Below, in pieces: positions 14,101 through 25,800 of a stretch of 64,000 bases of DNA (its first letter is position 1; the number at the start of each line of letters is the position of its first letter). The notes under the pieces were generated by a model, which saw only the letters and a program-made list of their open reading frames with translations, ran no database searches and was not told where the DNA came from. The position numbers were made by a program, and so were the translations under genes. Origin of the DNA: Cynocephalus volans (Eukaryota; Chordata; Mammalia; Dermoptera; Cynocephalidae); assembly GCF_027409185.1 (NCBI RefSeq), contig NC_084472.1:20694524-20758523 (forward strand), in the 5' to 3' direction.

Positions 14101-16604
14101 ATTAAATACTCAGACATGAATGTTGATAAAGCTCATCTTTTTAAAAATTCTTTTTTAAAAGGCATGGTTAAATTGTATGTAGTGTCTTAGATTGTAAGTA
14201 AGTCTATGTTTTCTTGAATTTAAGAAAGGAATTTTTTGAAATAAAATTTTTTCCCTGAATTTTGTTTAGACAGAATATTGGTGAAAGTATTCTTTACCTG
14301 TGGGTGGAAAAAATAAGAGATGTTCTAATACAAAAATCTCAGATGACAGAACCAGGTAAGATTGAAAAATATTGTGAATGCTCTTTTAACTTACAGTTAT
14401 TAATTTTTCATGCAGATATCCTAATTGAAATTTTATGTGAAAATTTGTATTCTGGTTTATGGTTTGTATATGATAAATTGTAAGTTTCTCTGGAAAGTTC
14501 ATTTACTTATGCAGCTGTGGTTATTTCTTTCTGTAATATTTAGCTTCACTGGTTTTATGTTACATTCTTATAGAAATATATTTTTATGGTAAAAGAACTT
14601 GGGTCCAGAATCTCTGTTCTCTTTGCCTGTTCTCAAGTAATAGGAACTTTGTAACATTCCACATGAATTATTGGACCGTATAAATTAGATGTTAGCTTCA
14701 AAGGAGGCTAGTGTTTATAGAAAAACAACTTTGGGGGCCGGCCCCGTGGCGCACTCGGGAGCGCAGTGGCGCTCCTGCCGCGGGTTCGGATCCTATATGG
14801 GAATGGCCGGTGCGCTCACTGGCTGAGCGCGGTGCGGGCGACACCAAGCCAAGGGTTGCGATCCCCTTACCGGTCACAGAAAGACAAAAAAAAAAGAAAA
14901 GAAAAACAGCTTTGGGAAGCATATGATGACCACAATTAGGATGTAGAATTAACTTTGAAAAAAATCGATTTTTTTAATTGAGATATTATTCACATGCCAT
15001 AATTTGACTTTTAAAGTGTACAGTTTAGTTGTTTTTAGTATATTCTCAAAGTTGTGTAGCCATCTCCACTGTCTAATTTCAGAACATTTGAAATTGCTAT
15101 TTTGCTTTATTATTATTAATCTTTTATTGAATTGTTAAGTATGTAACATTGAAATATCTAATGTTTTTTGTTACTTCACTGTGCTAGTCTTTGTTCCACT
15201 TACCACAAAGGCCTTTCTACACTTGGAGCAATTGCAGAAATGCAATGTATACCAGTAAAAATGAGGACCCCAAAAAGTTTGGGATCACTCTACTCTTTGG
15301 AAATTTAAAAAATTGGTCTTAAAAATGATATTTTTCCTTTTTCACCTATATCCGTGATGTAGTTTAGCCATTCTTCACATTTTAGAGTTATTGATTTTTG
15401 TTGTGTAAATTATACTTTTGAATTTTTAGAAATTTTGTTTGGATTTTTTTCTTTAAAATTGTTTTTGCAGACTTCATATTAAAATGGAAAGATTAATAAT
15501 TCTGAAGAGCTAATAAGGGTAAGTGCTAGTGATCAGGATATCTCATAAGAATTTTCTTCTCCAGGGCACCTGCTTGATAAGTAATATATCTTGATGTTAC
15601 TGTTAATCTTCAGAACAGATTTATTCTTTATTATTTATATTGTTTTTTTCTAGTATTGAAATTTTAAATTTTTAAATAATTATACACAGCTATTTACAGT
15701 TTTTAAAATTTTTTGAACTATTTTTAGACTTATAGAAAACTTGCAAAAATAGTACCAAGAGCTTTTTTATATCCTTCACCCTGATTCCCTATTCACATCT
15801 TACATAACCATTTTATAATTACCAATAACAGTAAACTAACATTGGTGCAATATTTTTGACTAAACTAAAGAGCTTATTCAAATTTCATCAGTTTTTCCAC
15901 TAATGTCCTTACTGCTTTTATAGGATCCTGACCACTATTCTACACTGCCTTTAGTTACTTCTCTTTGCTTTCCTCTAGTCTGTAGTTCCTCAGCTTTCCT
16001 TGACTTTCATAATCTTGACACTTTTGTAGAGTACTGATCAGTTATTTTGTACAATGCCCCTCAATTTGGGTTTGTCCAATGCTTTCTCATGATTGGAGTG
16101 AGATTAGCCATTTTTGCAAGAATACCACAAAAATGATATTGCGTCCTTCACAGTGCATCATATCAAGGAATTCATAACATCCATTTGTCTCATTATTGAT
16201 GTTTACCTTGATCCCTTGGTTAAGGTGGTATCTGCCAGATGTCTCCACCCTAAAGTTACTGTATTAGTCAGGGTTCTCAAGAGAAACAAAACCAATAGAG
16301 ATGTGTGTGTGTGTACACGAGAGAGAGAGTGTGTGTATGTGCACATACACACAAACATACATACAGTCAGCCTTCCGTATCTGTGGGTTCCACATCTGTG
16401 GATTCAACTAACTGTGGATTGAAAATGTTTGAAAAAATATATTGTGTCTGCACTGAACATGTGCAGACTTTTTTTTCTTGTCATTATTCCCTAAACAATA
16501 CAGTAAGACAACTATTTACATAGCATTTACATTGTATTAGGTATTATAAGTAATCTAGAGATTATTTAAAGTATATAAGAGGATGTGCATAGATTATATG
16601 CAAA

Positions 16605-16640
<36 letters not shown>

Positions 16641-16755
16641 CGCGCACATGCACGTGTGTGCGTGCAAACACCCACAGGGATAGTTCAGAAAGTTCATGGA
16701 AAGATTTGTTCTATCTTTTAATTATACTTTTCTGTGAACTTTTTGAAGTAGTCTC

Positions 16756-16808
<53 letters not shown>

Positions 16809-19800
16809 TTGATTTATTTGAAGGAATTGGCTTACATGACTGTGGAGGCTGGTAAGTCCAAGATATGTAGGATAGGCCAGCAGGCTGGAGACCCTTGGAA
16901 GAGTTGATGTTGTAGTTCTAGTCCAAAGGTAATATGGAAAAATTTCCTCTTTTTCTAGAGAGGTCAGTCTTTTTCTATTAAGACCTTTAACTAATTGGAT
17001 GAGGCTACTCAAAGTCAATTGATTTAAATGTTTTTTTGTTGTTGTTGGGGTGGCCAGAACCAGGATCCGAATGCTTGACTTTGGTGTTATCAGCACCTTG
17101 TTCTACCAGCTGAACTAATTAGCCATCCCTTAAATGTTAATCTCTTCTAAAAAAATACTTTCAAAGAAACATCTGAAGTAGTATTTAATCAAACATCTGG
17201 ACACTGTGGCCTAGCCAAGTTGACAAGTAAAATTAACTGTCTCACTTACTACCTTTGCATCTTGTAGGAGATATTTTGAGGCTATGCCAATATCCTGTTT
17301 CTCCTTAAACTTTTTAACTTTTAGTATCCATCAGTGGATCTTGTCAACAGTATTTATTACTGTGGTATTTGCGTAATGGTGATTTTTTCCTTCATTCCTT
17401 CTTTATTGATTAATTGGAGTTCTATTGTGAGGAACAGATGTCTCTCCTCCCCATTTATTTGTTTATTTATCTATTTTTTATTTGTTTTTCTATTTCTATC
17501 AATATGGACTCGTGTGTATTATTTTATTCCATAAGTTAAAATTTCATATTATCATTATTTTATTGCTCAAATTATTCTAGCTTTGGCTGTTAGGAACTCC
17601 TTCACATTGGTTCCTGTGTTCTTATAAACCCCTGTTGGGGAGATAGAATAGTTTGGTCAGGGCCCTCGCCTTGGGTCCAGTTGGGTGTGGTACAGCATTC
17701 TTTGTAAGCAAATTGTGTGTGTGTGTGTGTGTGTGCATGCACACCAATGTATCTTTGGAATTTTGTTGCTATTGTGTTATAGGGTGAGAGGAGGAGAGGG
17801 AGAGGAGAGGGAGAGAGGAGTTTTAGTGAAGCAGGTGGGCAGGTGTCTACCTTGGGCATCCCCCCCGCCCCCCCCCCCCCCCCCCCCCCCCGGTGCTGCC
17901 ATGCTTTCCAACCTATGGCTCCAAGGACCTTTTGGCCAGTTACCTAGCTCATAGACCTGCGTGTGAGGGGTCTGGTGACCCAGCCTGGTATGTGAAGGGT
18001 TTGTGACCCAGTCTATGAACTGGCTTGAGGGGTCTGTGAGCTCCAGACCCAGCCCCAGCCCAGCAATTGGCCCAGTCAGTACAGGATTACCAGCAGGTAA
18101 AAGAGCCCGACAACTGGCGTGGTCATGTAGCTAGACAACCCCCATCCTTTTTTTTTTTTTTTTTGTCTTTTTCGTGACCGGCACTCAGCCAGTGAGTGCA
18201 CCAGCCAGTCCTATATAGGATCCGAACCCGCAGCGGGAGCGTCGCTGTGCTCCCAGCGCTGCACTCTCCCGAGTCGCCACGGGCTCGGCCCAACCCCCAT
18301 CTTTTTTTAATGAGCATTTTTTACTTTTTGGAACCACAAGATATTCCAGACTCATCTTGTATTTTCCTTTCTTCAACCCTGGAATCAACCATTTCTCCTA
18401 GGAGCCCTGGTTCCTTCTGTGAGAGAATGGTGTTTAGAGACTAAGACCCAACAATTTTTTTTAAAAGTGTAATTTCTTACTTGCTTTATAGATCAGTTAT
18501 AATGTCTTATAATCACCTAGGCCCTGATATAAAGAAGAAAACTGAAGAGGACGACGTTGAATGTGAAGATGATCTCATTTTAGCATGTCAGCCAGAAAAT
18601 CCAGTTAAAGCATTGGATTTTGATATCAGTGAAAATCCAACAGGTATAATGTTACTAACTAGTTTCTTTTGAGGGGAGTGGGCTAGTAGTATTATGCATT
18701 TTCTTTGGGATGGTATAGAAATTTAGTAAAAACTCAAATGGTAGGAAATAGTTATTAATTTGCATATGATTGAGATTTTTTCTTTCCCCCTGCTTGTTGG
18801 CCATTTTGGTGTATGCCAGTTCTATCAGAATGGTGAGGAAAAATAGAAATTTACTTTTTTCTCCCTACTTTCTAGAGTTTTGATTTAGTGATGGAAGAAA
18901 TTCATACTAAGAAAGGCTGTTAATGTTTTCAGTTTACATCCTGTTTTTATATCTCTATCTTCTGTCTTATGTCTCAGAGTTAAATTTTAGTCTGTGCTTA
19001 CAAATGTAAATATAATAACTGAAAGTACAGCCACTGAAATTAAAGCTAGCAAAATGTCTTTAAGCAAATTTGTTCCATTATCAAGTAGTATTTAACTCAT
19101 AAATAGGTTGATGTAATAAAATCAGCTCTATGTTTCTATAAGAAAAGTATATGTTTAATTAAATTTAATTAATTAATTAATTAAGTTTTTGGCATCTGGC
19201 CGGTATAGGGATCTGAATCCTTAACCTTGGTGTTAACAATACTGCACTCCAACCAGCTGAGCCAACTGGCCAGCTCCTGTGCTATTTTATTATTTTTAAA
19301 TTTGGAATGTTATTGTCAGTTTTCATAAGTCTCTTGCAAAATCATGGTAGACCAGAGGGAACAATCATTCTGTTTGAAGGTGTAGCATTTCCTATGCCAT
19401 TTTATAGTAGCTTTTATCTTTATATATATATATATTTTTTTAAATTTATTTTTATTATGTATTTCTCATGCACAACATGATGTTTCAAAGTGTATATACA
19501 TTGTGGAATAGTTATATCTAGCTAATTAACAAATGTATTACCTCACATAATTTTCATTTTTGTGGTGAGAACATTTAACATCTACTATCTTTTTCAAGAA
19601 TACAATATATTGTCATTAACTATAATTACCATGCTGTGCAATAGATCTCTTGAACTTTTTCTTGCTATCCGACTGTGATTATATATCCTTTGACCAACAT
19701 CTCCCTCCCTTTCCTTCTCCCCGCTCCCCCAACTACCCCAGCCTCTGGCCTGGCTTATTTCACTTAACATAATGCCCTCTAGGTTCATCATGTTGTTGCA

Positions 19801-22800
19801 AATGACAGGATTTTGTTTTTGTTTTTTTAAATCCCATATCTTGGCTATCATGAATAGTGCTGCAATAAATCTGGGAGTGTAGATATCACTTTGACATACT
19901 GATTTAATTTCCTTTGGATATATGCCCAATAGTGGGATTGCTAGGTCAAATGGTAGTTCTGTTTTTAGTATTTTGAGGAACCTCCATACTGTTTTCCATA
20001 ATGGTTGTATTACAGTAGCTTTTAAACAGTATTCTGCAAGTTTAAGGTTTCTGAATGTGTCCCAGGGCTAGTGGAAGGGGATAAAGAGGAAATTAAAGAA
20101 TGGGGGAAGAGGATCCAGGGTTCCTAATTATGTTTCAACCTAAGTAGCTCCTATTTTAATCATTTATACATTTGTGGATTTGATATAAGACTTTTTTTGG
20201 GAAACAGGATTTACCATTAAATGAAAAAGGTGAAAATCACAGTCATAATAAAAAAATCAATGGGTCAGTAGTTCATATTGACCTTAATACTGTATTTGAC
20301 TTATTACTGTATTAGTACATTGGTCAAAATCAATTCAAGAAGATAGCAGTATCAGAGGGAAGGTAAAACATTCTACATAAAATTAGTTTCTTGTCATGAG
20401 TAACTTTTCATCCTAAATGAGGCAGGTGGCAGCAGCAAGGATGATTAAGTTTCTTTGTAGTTAAGGGTGAATTAGTGATTCTTCAACTTAAGAGGCAGAA
20501 TAACTGCAAATCATGATACTTTTATGGAATACCAATTGGATATATTATCAATGTATTTAATTCCGTTATATTAAACAGTTTTATTAGCAGAAGACATCAT
20601 ATTATAGCTACAGAATATAATGTCATAGGTTTCCCACCCCAGATATCTATCAATAGTGGAATGGATAAATAAGTTGTGGTATGTTAGCAGCTGTCAATCT
20701 TTGGTCTCAAGACCCCTTTATACTCTTAAAAATCAGATATTTTATTAGATATTCTACCAACTTACACTACCACACAGTCTAAGATTTGAGTCTCACCACC
20801 ACTTCCACTGGTTGACCTTGGCAGGTGAAAATCATTTATTTATAAGTCAAGTATTTTTATCTTATGTGCAATATACTTAGAAACTTTCTACTTAAAATTA
20901 TAATTTTAAATTTAATGTTGATAGACAACTATTAATGGCTATTTTAATTAATTTGCCATGTAATTTACATTTCTTTCCCAACTCTCCCCCCAGTGCCAAT
21001 TTTAGTATTCAAATGTAAGACTTTTTGAAAATAAAGCAAATTAATTCTTTAAATTTATAGAAATAGAAGAATTACCTCCGATTGATCATGGCATTCCTAT
21101 TACTGACCGAAGAAGTACTTTTCAGGCACACTTGGCTCCAGTAGTTTGTCCCAAACAGGTAAAGTTACTGTGCATAGCTTACTTTCATGTTGTTTTACCA
21201 AAGTAATTCAAGTAAGTGATTTTGTAATAATATCTTTGTTTTTACTCTTATGTTTAATTTTCATGTAAGGTAAAAATTACTGGCTCATTTTCCTACTCCC
21301 AAATTACTGTAAATCATAGAATATTTATTTTTGTTTGTCACTGCTTTTAAAATTGTATCTAAACTCTGATTAGGGCTTAATCATCTCATGAATCTTTAAG
21401 TAAGAAAAACCCATTGTATTATTTTAGAAAATTATGATATTTAATAGCCTCTTAAAAAGAATTATTTGTCCTTTGGAGTGTGAGTGAGTTCTGTGAAACT
21501 AAGTCCATTCCCTTGTTGCCCAACAAAGGGGACAGTGGACAGATTGGCTGAGCTCAGTCTTTCCTACCTGAATTACTTTTCCTTTCTGCTTCCTGATCTT
21601 AGGTAACCTTATCCCAACAATATAAATGGGAGACTTTTCCGTTAAAAAGTGTATTCGTAGGTCTTTGCCTTCTCACACTTATTTTAGCAGAATCCTTTTC
21701 TTCTTTCTTTCTTATGTAATCTAGCCCAGCTTAAACTTTGTTGATGTATTAGGCAATTTTAATACTACCTATAAAGTTAAATTTTTAAAAAAAGTTTTAT
21801 TTACTGCAGGTTTTAAGCATTAATCTCTTTCCTTTGGCCTTTGCGGCTACTCTACTCTCTAAGCTCTTTTAAAGCCCTGACCTTTAGATTATACAGTTTT
21901 TGGTGAGAGGCCCTTTCATTCTCTTTTAGCCCCTGGGAGAGGAAGTTCTTTTCTACATTGACTTGTGGCCAAGATAACAGCCTTTGGTGCAGCCTTCTGG
22001 TCTTTTCTCTCAAGAATCCTATTTTGTTCTTGGCCCTTGCTCATAACCTTTTTGTCAGTGTGTCCTCCTTAGACATTTTATTTTGTTCTGAATCTGTTCA
22101 TCATGGATCCTCTTTCTGTTTCTGATCATAGTCATTTAGAGTTACTAGATTATAATTTTTGAGAACTGAAACAAATCTTAGAGGTCACTGACTACTTTAT
22201 TTTATTTTATTTTTTGACTATTTTATTATTCAGGAATCTGAGAATTTGTAAGGTTAAAAAATGATAAACAGAAGATCGCACAATTTATGATCCAAATTGG
22301 TCTCCCCAACTTCAGCTGTCTTCCCTACCTCCAGTATGTCTTCCATACTCCTTGCCAGTTATAACCTTCCTGAAAAATCTGACCATGTGTCACTCTCTTC
22401 TATTCCCTCCCCCACATAATCTTTGCTGATATCCATTGTCTACAAGGGAAATCTAAACTCCTTATACAGGCCTTTTGTTTTACGACACCGGCTTGTCATT
22501 CCTGATACATCTTCAGCCATCTCATTCATGCTCTAAGTTATAGCTGCATAAAACTTCCTGAACTTTTTTCTCTTTTATGTTTCTGCTAGGATTACCAGAT
22601 AAAATACAGGATACCTAGTTAAATTTGCATTTCAGGTAAATGTTATTGCATGGGACATACTTACACTAAAAAATTTTTGTTGTTTATTTGAAATTCAAAT
22701 TTAGCTGGGTGTCCTTAATTTTTATTTGCTAAACTTGGTCACCCTGGTCTCCCTGCATTTGTACATGCTGTTTCCTCTGAGTGGAATGTCTGCTTCCTGC

Positions 22801-25800
22801 CCCATCTGCCCTCTTCCCTTTTGGTGCAGAACTGCCACTTATTTTACAAGTCCTGGCTCATGCGACCTCCTCTATGAACCTTACATGACTCCCACAGAAA
22901 GTTTGGGTTTTATAAAATTTGAAATATACGATTATTGTATGCCTACCACATTGGATATGTACATTTGGTAAATTACAGAGCTAATTTTTAGAAATTCTTA
23001 CATTTATATTTAAAATTCTCTATGTGGGGAACAAATTTTCATATACAATGCCTTAGAAATAGTGTGTAAGTATTTGTTGATAACTAGTGCTCAAATATAC
23101 CAGGTCTGGTATTTTTATACCAATTGAGTACCAGTTTCTGCCCTTGAAGTGAGGAGAAAATTTTGGAAATGGTTTTTTCAGAGTTTAGTAGACCCTTTAA
23201 ATGACTATTTAATATAATATTTACATCAATGCGCTTTAAGATATTTTTATAGCATTTATGTACAAAGCAGATAGAAAACATACATTAATTTACTTATATT
23301 ACTGCTCTTTTTAAGGTGAAAATGGTTCTTGCCAAATTGTATGAGAATAAGAAGATAGCTAGTGCCACCCACAACATCTATGCCTATAGGTGAGTGATCA
23401 TCATAATTTTTGGAATATGCAATTTGTAAAAAGTGGGGGTGAAATTATTCGTGATATTAAAAACTAACAACTATTGTGTGTGTTTTCCATTATAATAGTA
23501 ATAGACATGTAGAATATTTGGAAACTGCCGAAAAGGAAAAAAAAAAAAAATTGGAGGGAAAATTAGGCATTTTCTGCCATTAAATGTAACTGATAATATT
23601 TTGATATGTTTTCTGTATAGACTTTATTTTTTTCAGTGCTTTACCCTTGTATCCTATTTTTTCTTAATTTAACAAAAGTATTTTCTCATGTTATATCTAC
23701 TTGATACATATTATTTTAATGTCGGTATTTGCTTGAATTTCCATACCACAATTTATTTAACCATTTGCTTTTTGTTTTAGTTTTTCATGTTTTTCAATAT
23801 TATGAAGAATAATCCAGTGAATATCTTTGGATACTTTGTAGATTATTTCCTCAGGATAGGTTTCGTTTGCTTCAGATTCTTTTTTGAAATGAAATGGAGT
23901 TATAATCAAAAAGAAGAAAGAATAAGGGCCAGCCCGTGGCTCACTTGGGAGAGTGTGGTGCTGATAACACCAGGGCCATGGGTTCGGATCCCTATCTAAG
24001 GATGGCGAGTTAGCTCACTTGGGAGAGTGTGGTACCGACAATACTAAGTTAAGGGTTAAGATCCCCTTAGCAGTCATCTTTTAAAAAAAAAAAGAAGAAA
24101 GAATAATTTCTTAGAATTATCAAAAAGTGTAAACATGTTTGTAACTCCTGACACATGTTGCCAAATTTTTTCCAAAGGTGTTTTTAAAAACAATTTAGGC
24201 TCCCGTCTGCTGTGAATTAAGAGTACCTCCTTTACAATGTGCCTTACAGTTTTGAGTACTAACATTTTTATACAAATCTTTGCTGATTTGTAAGTGAAGA
24301 AATGAAGGGCATATTAGTTTTTTATATGCAAATTAGTAAGACTTAAAAGAACATAATTTAGGCCTAAAATAAATCAGAATATAGACACAGGGATTTGGTG
24401 AAAATTAAAAATATGATTGAGACTGTTTTCAAAGTCTAGGCTGTCTGAAACCCAAACTAAAAAAAATCCATTACTTTGGATAGATGAGTTTTTAATATAA
24501 CTAAGTTCACATCTACCTCTTTTAAGTGCCAAACGTACAAAAAACTATTTATTATGTTATTCCCTTCTTAATAGAGTATCACTGGACAGAATTTTAATGT
24601 CTTAATGAGTTAGGGCCTCAGAATGAAAATGAGGGATTAGACTGTGCCCTCAGTGATTAGAATGTGTCATAAAATGGTAATAGTTGCCATTCATTCAGTC
24701 CACATGTTTATTGAGTGCCTACTCTGTGCCAACACTTTACATAAATTTATTCTGATTATTTCAGCAATGCTGCCACTATAAAAAAGTCAACTTTTTGAGG
24801 ATCCCATAGATGTTATGTGATAGAGCTGAATTTAATAATCCAGTTTTATTTATCTCTTTCTTTCACTCTTATGTGGCTATGTGGGTCTACCTTCAACAAT
24901 CTTGTACCTAATGTTGACCCTAAGTTGTCAAAAAAAAGTTAAATGATGTGCTGGTTATTCTGTTTCAGTCCCCAGATGTTTGGGCTGTTAATAAAGTTCT
25001 TGTGAGTGTTTTTGTAGTTTTTCTTTGTCCTTCTATGTTAATAAGTGATCAGCTGTTGTTTCTCACAGTTGTTGTCAACATGACTGATAGTAACAGCCCC
25101 AGCCCCAGCTCCACTCCCAGCCCCACTCCTTCCCCTTCTCTCCCTCCCTTATGTAATTGATGCTTGGGAATGAAAGAGCTTAGTTTGTCAGAACTGTGTG
25201 TCAGATGAGACTAAAAAGACACAAAGTGGAGGCTTGAGGGACCCCACTGGCAGTAAAATAAATGAACTTTATCTGGAACATGGACTTTGTGGTATTTTGA
25301 ATGCTTAGGGTCCTTTTAAGTTTATTTCCTAGTATTGGGGCTGTGTTCCCGCTTTGGAGTTATGAGTTGCTTTGCTCTTCAGGCTACTGGTGCACACAGC
25401 TTTTGGATGCTACATCATTATCTTCCTAGCATGTGAGGAAAGGGTTAGTGAAAATTTCAGTGGGTTCATTTTAAAAAAAAAAAATTTAACAGCACTTATT
25501 TATATAGTCAAGTTTTCTTAATTAGTTCCATAAAATTATGGTGTTAGATTATAATTACAAGCCTAATCTAAACCAATCCCTGGCTCCTTTTTGATTTAAA
25601 TTTGTCATGTAAAATTTTGTTTAATAGTACTAACTTTTCCTCCAGTGAGGTCAACTCTGAATCATAGTAGAGCCTGCTCATCGTAAGTGGTCAGTAAGTA
25701 TTTATTGAGTGGATGAATGGATGGATAAATACGACTGCTATAAGATAAGATAGTCAAAATAATTGACTTAGGTGTGTGGTTGAGCTTTTATAGCTTTTTA

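Larger units (their letters stand above)
16261..17235 (+). repeat. Composite interspersed repeat starting TTAGTCAGGGTTCTC, split by later insertions
   Basis: Begins TATTAGTCAGGGTTCTCAAG, runs into GT/TA/GA microsatellites, resumes GAATTGGCTTACATGACTGT and ends CTAGCCAAGTTGACAAGTAA..TTAACTGTC. I recognise the repeat from placental genomes but cannot name its family. It has received a Tigger-type element, a palindromic MITE and a CYN SINE. Confidence 0.7.

Noticed and set aside
18481-18672. Alternative start of an IMPACT isoform in exon 6 (an open frame begins upstream in intron 5)
   Set aside because: The frame only extends a few codons into the intron past a clear CCTAG acceptor; no promoter features are seen there.
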